A DNA stretch of 64,000 bases from Flavobacterium humidisoli (GCF_023272795.1 NZ_CP096829.1:5084001-5148000), one strand, 5' to 3'; positions 51,755-61,000 are shown, counted from the stretch's first letter. The notes: generated by a model not told the origin, from the letters alone. A program made the numbers and translations.

Positions 51755-52552
51755 TTATAAATTTAAATTCTGAAAAATAAATTCGTCTTCAAAGTGTTCT
51801 TGAAAATACGAAATCCAACTTGATGTATTTCTCACTACTTCGCCAATCACAATAATTGCAGGCGATGATATATTTTTTTCAGCCACCAATTTAGTAATTG
51901 TATTGATAGTTCCAATTACTTTTTGTTCTGAGTTTTTTGTTCCATTTTGGATAATCGCAATGGGCAGATCGTCATTTCTGTTTTCTTGATAGATCGAAAT
52001 GATTTCGTCTAATTTATGCATTCCCATTAAAATAACCACCGTTGCTGCCGATTTTGATGCTAACAAAATATCTTTTGACAATTTATGGTCTGATGTCGTT
52101 CCTGTAATAACCCAGAAACTTTCAGCAACTTTTCGCTGTGTCAAACTTATTCCGACTGAAGCTGGAACTCCTAAAGCAGATGAAATTCCTGGAACAATAG
52201 CTGTTTCGATTCCAAAATCTTCAGCAAATTCGATTTCTTCACTTCCTCTTCCAAAAACAAACGGATCGCCACCTTTTAAACGAACAACATGTCCATAACG
52301 ATTTGCCATAGAAACAATCAATTCGTTAATCTGATCTTGTGTGTAAGCGTGACAGCCCAAACGTTTTCCAACAAAAACAATTTCTGCATTTGATGCATAT
52401 TTCAGTAATTCTTCGTTTACTAAAGCATCGTACAAAACCACATCGGCACTTTTTAAAGCTTTAATTGCTTTCATAGTAATCAATTCAACGTCGCCTGGAC
52501 CTGCGCCTATAATCGTCAATTTTGGTGTTTTTAAATTTCGCATAGTCTTCAA
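51755..52552 (-). CDS. cobA: uroporphyrinogen-III C-methyltransferase (SUMT)
   Basis: A 265-residue enzyme that methylates uroporphyrinogen III twice, giving precorrin-2 for siroheme, the cofactor of NirB. Motifs: LTIIGAGPGDVELITMKAIKALKSADVVLYDALV, VRLKGGDPFVFGRGSEE and VPGISSALGVPASVGISLTQR. Its start overlaps the mobA stop by 4 bases; the internal ATG at 52543 is an alternative start. Its place in the cofactor operon ties siroheme and molybdenum cofactor supply to nitrate assimilation. Confidence 0.94.
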   Translation of the reverse strand: MKTMRNLKTPKLTIIGAGPGDVELITMKAIKALKSADVVLYDALVNEELLKYASNAEIVFVGKRLGCHAYTQDQINELIVSMANRYGHVVRLKGGDPFVFGRGSEEIEFAEDFGIETAIVPGISSALGVPASVGISLTQRKVAESFWVITGTTSDHKLSKDILLASKSAATVVILMGMHKLDEIISIYQENRNDDLPIAIIQNGTKNSEQKVIGTINTITKLVAEKNISSPAIIVIGEVVRNTSSWISYFQEHFEDEFIFQNLNL

Positions 52553-53121
52553 GTTAAATTGATATTCAGATCATTTAATTCGTCTGCCGAATTGATATTG
52601 GTCAAATGATAATTTTCACTTTCTTCGATATTGATAATCTGATGCGGCAATTTGGCTAGCAGATCCATCATTTTTAATTCATTAGAATCAATGGCTTCTT
52701 TTATAACCGGAACAATATTTTTTGAATAAATTCCGATTAATGGATGGGTTTTACTTTCGGATTCAAAAACTGTAATACCTGCTTCTTGAGTATGTTTTGA
52801 AATTAATTCCTGCAATAATTCGGTTGAAATTAACGGAATATCACAACTTAAAATCAAATTGAATTCGGTTTCAGAATGTGATAATGCCGTGTAAATCCCT
52901 CCCAACGGCCCTTTGTCTACTACTAAATCCTGTATTTTTTGATAGGGTAAATAATCGTATTCTTTTGATCCTGTAATCAGCTTAATTTGATCTGTTATGG
53001 GTAAAATTGCCTGAATGATATGTTCTATAAATGGTTTATCTTGAAACAAAACCAATCCTTTTTCTGACTGCATTCTGGTGCTTTTTCCTCCGCAAAGAAT
53101 AAATACTGTTAGTGTTTCCAT
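52549..53121 (-). CDS. mobA: molybdenum cofactor guanylyltransferase MobA
   Basis: A 190-residue nucleotidyltransferase that adds GMP to molybdenum cofactor, producing the bis-MGD form used by nitrate reductases of the DMSO reductase family. The GTP-binding N terminus is VFILCGGKSTRMQSEKGLVLFQDKPFIEHI, followed by DKGPLGGIYTAL and LSCDIPLIS. Its end overlaps cobA. Confidence 0.93.
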   Translation of the reverse strand: METLTVFILCGGKSTRMQSEKGLVLFQDKPFIEHIIQAILPITDQIKLITGSKEYDYLPYQKIQDLVVDKGPLGGIYTALSHSETEFNLILSCDIPLISTELLQELISKHTQEAGITVFESESKTHPLIGIYSKNIVPVIKEAIDSNELKMMDLLAKLPHQIINIEESENYHLTNINSADELNDLNINLT

Positions 53122-53248
53122 GGTTTTTTTGTTTCAGGTTTCAAGTTTTATGCTGAATGAGAAAAATTTACTCGCAACTTTAAAATTAAGTCGCCAAGCT
53201 GAATTGCTACAAAGCTTTGCGTGCTTTGCGGTTCAATTCAATTTATTT

Positions 53249-53995
53249 TCAAGGAAAAATCAATTTAACGCTTGCCATTAAAATTACTGTCCCTAATACC
53301 ATTTTTAATGTTCTGTTAGAGAAAGAGCCACTTCCGTAAAAACCTCCTAACATTCCTCCTACTATAGCAATTGGAACGAGATAGAAACTTTCCATCGGAA
53401 TAGTTTTCCCTCCTAAAAAGAATCCTAACATTCCGGCAAATGAATTCACAAAAATGAATAAACTCGATATTGCCGCCGATTCTTTTACTGATGCCCATCC
53501 TAAAAATAATAGAATCGGACTTAATATAATTCCGCCGCCTATTCCCAGCATTCCAGATAACAATCCGATAGCAAAACCAATTGCCAAAGCAAACGGAAGA
53601 TTGATTTTTACTTCTTCTTTTTCTTTAAAATTAAAAACTCCAAACAATCTCAACGCTGCAAAAACCAATACAATTCCTAAAACAATTTTATAAATCGCAT
53701 TATCTAAGGTGATAAAACCTCCAATAAACGCTGCTGGAATCGATGCTATCGCAAACGGATAAAATAGCTTGGGTTTGAAATAATTGTTTTTATAATAAAA
53801 CAAAAACGAAATACTCGAAACAAATAAATTCAACAGCAAAGCCGATGGCTTCATTACAGAAACTGGAAAAGCAAAAATGCTCATCAAGGCCAAATATCCC
53901 GAAGCTCCGCCGTGCCCTACACTTGAATATAAAAATGCTATTATAATTAAGGCAAAACTGAATAATAATATATTTTCGGAAGTTAGGAGACTCAT
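53249..53995 (-). CDS. TauE/SafE (TSUP) family membrane exporter
   Basis: A 248-residue inner-membrane protein with about eight helices. Repeated motifs VGHGGASGYLALM near the start and IGLLSGMLGIGGGIILSPILL in the middle are hallmarks of the TSUP family, which moves sulfite, sulfonates or other small anions. Here it lies between moeA and mobA, so export of sulfite or nitrite-like anions, or transport tied to molybdate, is possible; none is shown. Confidence 0.85.
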   Translation of the reverse strand: MSLLTSENILLFSFALIIIAFLYSSVGHGGASGYLALMSIFAFPVSVMKPSALLLNLFVSSISFLFYYKNNYFKPKLFYPFAIASIPAAFIGGFITLDNAIYKIVLGIVLVFAALRLFGVFNFKEKEEVKINLPFALAIGFAIGLLSGMLGIGGGIILSPILLFLGWASVKESAAISSLFIFVNSFAGMLGFFLGGKTIPMESFYLVPIAIVGGMLGGFYGSGSFSNRTLKMVLGTVILMASVKLIFP

Positions 53996-54131
53996 ATTTT
54001 TGTTTAATCGTTTATTTGGTTTACTGTTTAATCGTTTTTATTTGCTATGTGTTTTTAATTATATAGCGCTTTTCGTTTTTTATCTAAAATCTATCTCTTT
54101 ATTCTTTATTCTTTATTCTATCTAAAAAACT

Positions 54132-55304
54132 CTAATCAATCGGCAGAATCGTTACCGACTCGCCTTTTTTAATATTTTCGACATCCTGGGGCACTATTAC
54201 TAATCCATTCGCTACAGCGAAAGAATTTAGCATTGCAGAACTTTGTCCATCTAAAATTTCAACACTTGTTTCATTGTATAATGCTTTCAAAAAAAGTGTT
54301 TTACCTATGTTATTTACGATGTCATTGTCTAATTTTCGAATAATCTTCGGTAAATGTGTATTAGAGAACCCCATACGGTTTTTGACTGCTGGATATACAT
54401 AAATATAAAAATTGGTCAGAGACGAAGCGGGATTTCCTGGTAGCGCAAAAACCAAAGTATCTTTTTTAGAACCAAAAAACATTGGTTTTCCAGGTTTTTG
54501 ATTGATCTTGTAAAAAAGCTCTTCTACTCCATTTTTCAATAGTGCTTCTTTTACAAAATCATAATCCCCAACAGAAATTCCGCCAGATATAAGCACAATA
54601 TCATTCTTCTCAAGAATGGACTTCAATGCTTTTTTTGTCGCTTTTAAATTGTCTTTAACAGTATGAACTTTGATTTTATTAACTCCAATAGTCTGCAATG
54701 CAGCCTGAAGCATTACAGAGTTGCTTTCGTAAATTTTGCCTTTTGAAAGTTTTTTACCTGGTTTTACTAATTCATTTCCTGTGACTAAAATAGCCACTTT
54801 CGGTTTTTTAAAAACTGTTATTTCAGTAATTCCTAAACACGCTAAAAAACCAATTGCCGCCGGCGTAATCAATGTATTAGCTTCAAAAACAACATCTTCT
54901 GCATTAATCTGTTCCCCCTTACTTCTTACATTAGCAAACGGTTCTGGCATTTTTGCAATTAAAATTGAATCTCCGTTTACCATTACATGTTCTTGCATAA
55001 CAACGGTATCGGCATCATTAGGAACATAAGCACCAGTAAAAATACGAACAGCTTGAGTCTCTTTAAGTTTTATATTGGCATGATCTCCAGCTTGAGAAAT
55101 ACCTACCACATCAAACTGATGTCTTCGTGAATGAATAAAAGCATAACCATCCATTGCTGACTGGCGAAAAGGAGGCATTGAAATTGGCGAATAAATTGTT
55201 TCTGCTAAAATATATCCCAAAGCTTTATGCACTGAAATTTTCTGAGTGGACAAAACAGAACTATTTGCTGCAACAATTTCTAAAGCTTCTTTTACTTCTA
55301 TCAT
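54132..55304 (-). CDS. moeA: molybdopterin molybdenumtransferase MoeA
   Basis: A 390-residue enzyme that inserts molybdate into adenylylated molybdopterin. Key segments: PPFRQSAMDGYAF (near residue 44), RIFTGAYVPNDADTVVMQE, VAILVTGNELVKPGKKLSKGKIYESNS, VLISGGISVGDYDFVKEAL and KPGKPMFFG...LPGNPASS. It is the first gene of the minus-strand cofactor run and has the regulon palindrome in its promoter. Confidence 0.96.
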   Translation of the reverse strand: MIEVKEALEIVAANSSVLSTQKISVHKALGYILAETIYSPISMPPFRQSAMDGYAFIHSRRHQFDVVGISQAGDHANIKLKETQAVRIFTGAYVPNDADTVVMQEHVMVNGDSILIAKMPEPFANVRSKGEQINAEDVVFEANTLITPAAIGFLACLGITEITVFKKPKVAILVTGNELVKPGKKLSKGKIYESNSVMLQAALQTIGVNKIKVHTVKDNLKATKKALKSILEKNDIVLISGGISVGDYDFVKEALLKNGVEELFYKINQKPGKPMFFGSKKDTLVFALPGNPASSLTNFYIYVYPAVKNRMGFSNTHLPKIIRKLDNDIVNNIGKTLFLKALYNETSVEILDGQSSAMLNSFAVANGLVIVPQDVENIKKGESVTILPID

Positions 55305-55322
55305 TTCTTTGGATTATAAAAC

Positions 55323-55363
55323 TAAGTAAAAATACTTAATACAAATATAAGTATTTATCATTA
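55323..55363 (-). promoter_or_regulatory. moeA promoter with two nitrate-regulon palindromes
   Basis: Read on the minus strand, box TAATGAT-AA-ATACTTA (55348-55363; 12 of 14 positions) ends on the TA of a -7 element TATATTTG (55342-55349), the same register as at nirB. A second box (55323-55338; TAAGTAT-TT-TTACTTA, 13 of 14) lies 25 bp downstream, near the expected transcript start. Confidence 0.7.
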
Positions 55364-55707
55364 GGTTGATTAAAAAATTTAAATTTTCTTTTTGCGATGT
55401 ATAAAATTACTCTAATTTATTCAAAATCAACTTTAAATTCAAGTTTAGATTTTAAATAATAAACAGTAAAAAAGCTTTTCACGCCTTTTTTTGTCGTTTT
55501 TATCATTTAGAAATCTGTTTAGAGCTATTTTCAAATTAAAAATAAAGTGTAAAATACTACAATTTTACTTAATTTCTAAGATTTCTTTTAACATTTATTG
55601 TAAACTCAAAGATCTTGTCAACACCTTTAAAATAAGGCGATGAGTGAAATTATCTTTTTTAGAATATCTCTCTACATGCATATTTTTCAAAAAAAAATCA
55701 ACAAACT

Positions 55708-55738
55708 TTTGGTTTTTATTATATAAAATTTAACTTTG
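55708..55738 (+). promoter_or_regulatory. canonical Bacteroidota promoter for the sulfatase operon leader
   Basis: TTTG (55708-55711) and TAACTTTG (55731-55738) fit the -33 TTTG and -7 TAnnTTTG consensus with a 19-bp spacer. Transcription would start near 55743 and give a leader of about 490 nt before SusC. Confidence 0.65.
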
Positions 55739-55792
55739 TCTATAGGATTAGTAGAGTTTAAGATAATATTTCCAACTATAAAAATTATTATT

Positions 55793-55879
55793 GTGAAAAC
55801 AACAGAAAGCATATCGCGTTACATTCTTCCTAAAAAATACACTTATAGCACTATTTGTTATATGTGTTTCTGTTGTTAA
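55793..55879 (+). CDS. candidate cysteine-rich leader peptide 1
   Basis: A 28-codon frame starting with GTG: KTTESISRYILPKKYTY then STICYMCFCC and a TAA stop. Four of the last seven codons are Cys. It begins about 50 nt after the predicted transcript start. The codons for YMCFCC lie in the right arm (55860-55877) of a hairpin whose left arm (55798-55814) is within codons 2-8 of the same frame. I infer a ribosome-sensing role for cysteine supply. Translation is not proven, and the GTG start lacks a clear ribosome binding site, as is common in this phylum. Confidence 0.5.
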   Translation: MKTTESISRYILPKKYTYSTICYMCFCC

Positions 55880-56065
55880 TAATCTACCTTTATTTTGTTT
55901 GCCTTTAGAATACATATCAAAGCAAATCAAAAAAAAACACCACCAAAAATATTTACTGAATTTTAACCAAAAATCTCTCCGATGCATTCAATTGTGTTGG
56001 ATCAGATTCTTGAAATCCTACCTATTATTCAACAAATTAAATAACTAACAACTAAAAAAACTAAA

Positions 56066-56098
56066 ATGAAAACATTGCAAACGTGCTGCTGTAAATAA
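56066..56098 (+). CDS. candidate cysteine-rich leader peptide 2 (MKTLQTCCCK)
   Basis: A 10-codon frame with ATG start and three successive Cys codons just before Lys and the stop. A perfect 10-bp hairpin begins 5 nt after the stop. This is the classic shape of an amino-acid-sensing leader peptide. The operon behind it encodes a sulfatase and its presumed uptake system, so cysteine is a sensible signal. Function is inferred from layout only. Confidence 0.55.
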   Translation: MKTLQTCCCK

Positions 56099-56103
56099 AA
56101 AAA

Positions 56104-56193
56104 GCCATTTCTGCGGCAACAGAAATGGCAAGGCTTAAAGAACATTTATCACTAAATCAAGAACACTTTTAGAGTGCTGTATAAACAGTGCTC
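56104..56193 (+). promoter_or_regulatory. leader hairpins between mini-ORF 2 and SusC
   Basis: Hairpin A: GCCATTTCTG (56104-56113) pairs perfectly with CAGAAATGGC (56120-56129) around CGGCAA; AAGCC at 56102-56106 could instead pair with GGCTT at 56132-56136. Hairpin B: GAGTGCTGT (56172-56180) pairs with ACAGTGCTC (56185-56193) using two wobble pairs. Neither is followed by a T run, so anti-initiation or factor-dependent termination is as possible as intrinsic termination. Confidence 0.55.
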
Positions 56194-56231
56194 AGGGCGT
56201 CTTGTTAATTACTTAAAACCAACACAAAGAA

Positions 56232-59200
56232 ATGAAAAAAAAGTTAAACATACACATACTGCTGTTTCTACTCTTGATAATGGCAGGATTACAAGCCCAA
56301 AATACCACGCCGCTTATCCAATCTAAACTTGACGGAACTGTTGTAGATGCCATTACAAATCAGCCTATTATAGGTGCTTCTGTAACCATTAAAGGAACAA
56401 CTCACGGGGTTGTAACCGATGCAGAAGGAAAATTTTATTTTCAGACGGGACAGAAATTTCCTTACACTTTGATTGTAACTTACATCGGATATAAAAAAAT
56501 TGAAGTAATTGTTGAGAAAAATCCAGTAATCATTAACCTTAAAGAAGAACGCCAAGAACTAGACGAATTGGTTGTGGTAGGTTACGGAACTCAAAAAAGA
56601 AAAGACATTACAGGTTCTGTAGCTTCAGTTCCAAAAGCCAATTTATCTCAAGTAACTTCATCGGCAGATAATCTTTTAAGAGGTGCTGTTGCGGGAGTTG
56701 TAGTTACGCAAAGTTCTGGTCGTCCGGGTGCTTCTTCTAGCGTTCGTATTCGTGGAGGGAACTCTATTACTGCTGGTAACGAACCTTTATATGTTGTAGA
56801 CGGAATCTTAATTTACAATGACAACAGTAACAGCGGCGCTGGAGTAACGTATGCTGGTGCTAGTGTAAATGTCCTGTCAACTATAAACCCTGCCGATATT
56901 GAATCGATAGAAGTCCTAAAAGATGCATCGGCGACCGCTATTTACGGTTCTCGCGGTGCAAACGGAGTTGTAATTATTACGACTAAAAAAGGAACAAAAG
57001 GACAAGATAATATCTCGTACCAAGGCTATTTCGGTTTCCAGAATATTTCAAAAAAATTAAAATTAATGAATGCCAGCGAATGGGCAAGTTTAAGAAACGA
57101 CGTCCAAGCAAGTATTGGCCAAGCTCCTTCTTTTTCAGCTGCCCAAATCGAAGCTTTAAAGACTTCTGGAAATTACGATTGGCAATCGGCAGCATTTGTA
57201 ACTGCAGCACCTGTTCAAAGTCATAATCTATCTTTTTCTGGCGGTGACGAAAAATCAAGATATGCTATTTCGGCAGGTTATTTTGATCAGGATGGTATTG
57301 TATTAGGTTCTGATTTTAAACGTATTTCACTACGCGCCAATTATGAACGAAACTATTCGCAGAAATTCAAATTTGGCGTAAATGCAAACTATACCAATTC
57401 AATTGCAAACGGAGTGGGTACAAATGGTGGTGCAGCAGCTGGAAGAAATCCAAACCCGCTTGTAAGTGTGGTTTTGAATGCTCCTGTTGTTCCTATTAAA
57501 AATGCAGATGGAAGCTATAATGTAACTGACAATCCTTACGCAACTTCTGTAAATGGTTATATTCCGAACCCAATTAACGACTTGGATAATACAACTAACG
57601 AAACTAAACTAAACAGAATCCTAACTAGTTTATTTTGCGAATATAAATTCAACAAAGAATTAACTGCGAAAGTGGCAGTGAGTGGTGATGTTTTAAACAC
57701 AAAACAAAATTACTATGCTCCTTCAAACACAACGACAGGAGCCGGGACAAAAGGTTTAGCTTCTATCGGAGAAAGATCTGTCGGTTCTGTTTTGAATGAA
57801 AACACATTAAATTACAACACCCATTTTGGCGAAAATCATAAATTTTCTGCTTTAGGAGGTTATACGCTTCAATATACAAAAGGCGAAGTTGTAAATGCTG
57901 GAGCTCAAACTTTTGTTAATGATGCCAATACTTACAATGCTATTCAAGATGGTGTTCCAGTAAAACCATATAGTGATGCTTATGAAAGTGTTCTAAAATC
58001 TTGGTTAGCGAGAGTAAATTACTCTTATAAAGGAAAATACAATTTAACCTTATCTGGACGCGCAGACGGTTCTTCTAGATTTGGTTCAGAATCGCTTTGG
58101 GGCTATTTCCCTTCTGCAGGATTTTCATGGAATATTACCGATGAAGAATTTGCCAATAACATTAAAGGTGTAACCGAAGCAAAACTGAGAATTACAGCGG
58201 GAACAACAGGAAACCAAGAAATTGGAAACTATCTGCCTTTGGCTTCAATGGGATCTGTAAATTATTCTTTTGGAGGAACATTATACACAGGTCTAGCGCC
58301 TACCCGATTGGCAAATCCAGATTTGAAATGGGAAAAAACAAATCAGTACAACGTTGGACTGGATTTATCCTTATTGGACCGAAAAATCAATTTTGTTTTT
58401 GATGTGTATTACAAAAAAACAAAAGACCTGTTAATTAATGTTCCAGTACCGTTGAGTTCTGGTTATGCGACAGTGCTTCAGAACATTGGAGGAGTTGAAA
58501 ATAAAGGTTTTGAGGTTGGTTTAACAACTGAAAACATCAAAACAGAAAACTTCGCCTGGAACTCCAACATCGTATTTTCTTTAAATAGAAATAAAGTTAC
58601 TGAGATTGGAAATGGTGTAAACGAATTTTTCCCAGTAGTTCCAAATGGTTCTTTGTTGCAGCAGCAGCCTGTTATTGTAAAAGTTGGCCTGCCTTTGGGA
58701 AGTTTCTGGGGATACAAAACCAACGGAATTTTCCAGACTCAGGAAGAAGTTAATACACAGCCAAAAATCAACAGTTTAGCAAATACAAAAGTTGGAGATA
58801 GAAAATATGTAGATACCAATGGAGATGGTGTTATTACAGCACTTGACAAAGGAAATTTAGGCACTTCTCAGCCCAAATTTGTTGGAAGTTTCAGTAACAC
58901 TATTTCCTACAATGATTTTGATTTGAACTTTTCATTTCAAGGAGCTTACGGAGGAAAAATCTTCAATGCTTTAAATCAGCAATTAGAAATTTCGACTCTT
59001 GGAACCAATGCTGCGTCAACTCTGAATGACAGATGGACACCAACAAACCCGAGTAATGAAATTCCTAGAGCATCTAGTTCTCCGCTTGGAATTGTTTCAG
59101 AACGTTATGTAGAAGATGCTTCTTTCTTACGATTAAAACTAATCACTTTAGGATACACTTTACCTAAAAGCGTTTCTAAAAAATTGGGAACAAAAAGCGT

Positions 59201-59363
59201 AAAATTCTATATCTCAGCAGAAAACCTCATCACGTGGACCAAATACACTGGATATGATCCAGAGGTAAGTTCATACGAACAAAATAACTTATATCCGGGA
59301 ATCGATTTTGGTTCTTATCCAAACTCCAAAACATTCATCTCGGGCTTGAACGTAACTTTCTAA
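56232..59363 (+). CDS. SusC/RagA family TonB-linked outer-membrane protein
   Basis: A 1043-residue TonB-dependent importer. Signal peptide (about 1-23), carboxypeptidase-like regulatory domain (about 30-110, LDGTVVDAITNQPIIGASVTIKGTTHGVVTDAEGKFYF), plug domain (about 113-250, LDELVVVGYGTQKRKDITGSVASV, SIEVLKDASATAIYGSRGANGVVIITTKKG), then a 22-strand barrel ending in SGLNVTF with terminal Phe. It pairs with the SusD gene 15 bp later. With the sulfatase downstream it probably imports a sulfated compound. Confidence 0.94.
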   Translation: MKKKLNIHILLFLLLIMAGLQAQNTTPLIQSKLDGTVVDAITNQPIIGASVTIKGTTHGVVTDAEGKFYFQTGQKFPYTLIVTYIGYKKIEVIVEKNPVIINLKEERQELDELVVVGYGTQKRKDITGSVASVPKANLSQVTSSADNLLRGAVAGVVVTQSSGRPGASSSVRIRGGNSITAGNEPLYVVDGILIYNDNSNSGAGVTYAGASVNVLSTINPADIESIEVLKDASATAIYGSRGANGVVIITTKKGTKGQDNISYQGYFGFQNISKKLKLMNASEWASLRNDVQASIGQAPSFSAAQIEALKTSGNYDWQSAAFVTAAPVQSHNLSFSGGDEKSRYAISAGYFDQDGIVLGSDFKRISLRANYERNYSQKFKFGVNANYTNSIANGVGTNGGAAAGRNPNPLVSVVLNAPVVPIKNADGSYNVTDNPYATSVNGYIPNPINDLDNTTNETKLNRILTSLFCEYKFNKELTAKVAVSGDVLNTKQNYYAPSNTTTGAGTKGLASIGERSVGSVLNENTLNYNTHFGENHKFSALGGYTLQYTKGEVVNAGAQTFVNDANTYNAIQDGVPVKPYSDAYESVLKSWLARVNYSYKGKYNLTLSGRADGSSRFGSESLWGYFPSAGFSWNITDEEFANNIKGVTEAKLRITAGTTGNQEIGNYLPLASMGSVNYSFGGTLYTGLAPTRLANPDLKWEKTNQYNVGLDLSLLDRKINFVFDVYYKKTKDLLINVPVPLSSGYATVLQNIGGVENKGFEVGLTTENIKTENFAWNSNIVFSLNRNKVTEIGNGVNEFFPVVPNGSLLQQQPVIVKVGLPLGSFWGYKTNGIFQTQEEVNTQPKINSLANTKVGDRKYVDTNGDGVITALDKGNLGTSQPKFVGSFSNTISYNDFDLNFSFQGAYGGKIFNALNQQLEISTLGTNAASTLNDRWTPTNPSNEIPRASSSPLGIVSERYVEDASFLRLKLITLGYTLPKSVSKKLGTKSVKFYISAENLITWTKYTGYDPEVSSYEQNNLYPGIDFGSYPNSKTFISGLNVTF

Positions 59364-59378
59364 GTAAAAAAATATATA

Positions 59379-60851
59379 ATGAAAAAGATAATCATAACAT
59401 TCCTTTTAAGTGCCGGTCTTTTCGTATCGTGCGCTGACCTTGAGGTAACACCTACCTCTTTTGTAACCGAAGACAATTATTTTATCACGCAAGACGATGC
59501 TACTGCAAGTGTAACTGCTGTTTACGCTTCTTTAAGTATTGATCCCGGTGAACAGAGTTTGTTTGGAAGAAACCTTTATTTCTTAACTGATATGGGTTCT
59601 GATTACGCAGCGGCAGGGGTTTCTGCTACCAACCCACAGGTTAGGGCAATGAGCAGTTTAACGCACGATGCTACTAATGACCGTGTTCAGGTAGCATGGA
59701 GACAAATTTACAACGGAATCAACAGAGCCAATGTGTCTATTGATAATATTCAAAAAGTTTCTGGTTCAGAAGTAATTAAAACTAGGTTAATTAATGAAGC
59801 CAAATTTATTAGAGGTCTCTTGTATTTTCAGGCAGTTCGTCTTTGGGGCGGAGTTCCTATTGTTTTACATGAAGCGACTTCTATCAATTTAGGTGATTTA
59901 AAAACCAATCGTTCTACGGCTGATGAAGTTTACAATCAAATCATTAAAGATTTAACAGATGCTGAAGCTTTGCCTAAAACCTACACCGCGGCAGATGCTG
60001 GACGCGCTACTTCTGGAGCTGCCAAAGCCATTTTAGCAAAAGTATATCTGACTCGAAAAGACTGGCCAAATGCTATTGCAAAATCTAGAGAAGTAATTGA
60101 TGGCGGTTACGGATATGCTTTGTTTGAAGATTTTCAGGATATTTTCACCAAAACAAAAAAGAACGGAAAAGAGCATATTTTCTCTGTTCAATTTGAACCC
60201 AATCAAGCAGGAAACGGTTCTAGCGGAAGTACTTTTCAATCAACATCATTTACTGGGTTTACTGCAACAGAACCAGCAGATATTATCTCAGACGTAGCGT
60301 TGTTTTATGACATTTATGCTCCTGGAGATAAAAGAAGAGATGTGAGTTACGCCAAACAATTGTTGAATCCGACAACTGGAACACTTTATACTTTTCCGAA
60401 ACCAATCTTCAAAAAATACTTGGATTTATCCAATTTGGCCACTCCTGGAAACGTAGCGATCAACTTTCCTGTTATTCGTTATGCGGATATTCTTTTGTCT
60501 TTAGCGGAAGCGATAAATGAACAAGGCGGACCAACGGCAGAAGCATACGAATTAATCAATCAAGTAAGAAGAAGGGCTTTTGGAAAGCCTATTACAACTC
60601 CAGATGCTGCTGTTGATTTATCTGGATTAAATCAGAGCACATTTAGAGCGGCGATTCAGGAAGAACGAAAAAAAGAATTTGTTCAGGAAGGACAAAGATG
60701 GTTTGACTTAGTACGATGGGGAACATTGGTTACTGAAGTGAAAAAAGTAACGGCTAAAAACTCGGTTTCAGAACGAAATAACCTGTACCCGATTCCGCAA
60801 AGCGAAAGAAACATCAACCCTGATGGATTACCTCAAAACCCAGGTTATTAA
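59379..60851 (+). CDS. RagB/SusD family outer-membrane lipoprotein
   Basis: A 490-residue substrate-binding lipoprotein with a lipobox (LLSAGLFVSCADLEV, lipidated Cys near 18). Tetratricopeptide-like helices are seen (INEAKFIRGLLYFQAVRLWGGVPIV), and the C-terminal RagB/SusD signature is EERKKEFVQEGQRWFDLVRWG and NLYPIPQSERNINPDGLPQNPGY. It forms the lid of the SusC importer at the cell surface. The ligand is unknown; the operon context favours a sulfate ester. Confidence 0.94.
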   Translation: MKKIIITFLLSAGLFVSCADLEVTPTSFVTEDNYFITQDDATASVTAVYASLSIDPGEQSLFGRNLYFLTDMGSDYAAAGVSATNPQVRAMSSLTHDATNDRVQVAWRQIYNGINRANVSIDNIQKVSGSEVIKTRLINEAKFIRGLLYFQAVRLWGGVPIVLHEATSINLGDLKTNRSTADEVYNQIIKDLTDAEALPKTYTAADAGRATSGAAKAILAKVYLTRKDWPNAIAKSREVIDGGYGYALFEDFQDIFTKTKKNGKEHIFSVQFEPNQAGNGSSGSTFQSTSFTGFTATEPADIISDVALFYDIYAPGDKRRDVSYAKQLLNPTTGTLYTFPKPIFKKYLDLSNLATPGNVAINFPVIRYADILLSLAEAINEQGGPTAEAYELINQVRRRAFGKPITTPDAAVDLSGLNQSTFRAAIQEERKKEFVQEGQRWFDLVRWGTLVTEVKKVTAKNSVSERNNLYPIPQSERNINPDGLPQNPGY

Positions 60852-60856
60852 AAAAT

Positions 60857-61000
60857 TTAAACACATAGAGACATAGATATAATTTTTAAAATAAAAGGAA
60901 TTAAAGAGAAACATGTTTCTCACACATAGCTATGTGAATTTAAACAAGTGAAAAGCCTTTTACCACAAAGCAAGTCTATGATTCTATGTGTTGAAAAAAT
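60857..61000. repeat. degenerate inverted repeat between SusD and sulfatase genes
   Basis: Left phrase TTTAAACACATAGAGACATAG and right phrase TCTATGATTCTATGTG with an internal ACACATAGCTATGTG make a degenerate copy of the outer element at 21772-22031. It is non-coding. It may lower expression of the sulfatase relative to SusCD. Confidence 0.6.

Larger units (their letters stand above)
55305..56231 (+). other. 927-bp intergenic region: moeA promoter and long SusC leader
   Basis: This region holds, left to right: the minus-strand moeA promoter boxes; an AT-rich stretch without recognisable features to about 55700; a canonical plus-strand promoter at 55708-55738; a 28-codon Cys-ending mini-frame (55793-55879) with a strong hairpin; an unexplained stretch; a 10-codon frame MKTLQTCCCK (56066-56098); and two hairpins (56104-56129 and 56172-56193) before the SusC start at 56232. 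Confidence 0.7.

Noticed and set aside
55748..55987. A 79-residue minus-strand frame in the SusC leader
   Set aside because: No family resemblance, AT-rich composition, and it overlaps the predicted promoter-proximal leader; the short plus-strand Cys frames explain the region better.
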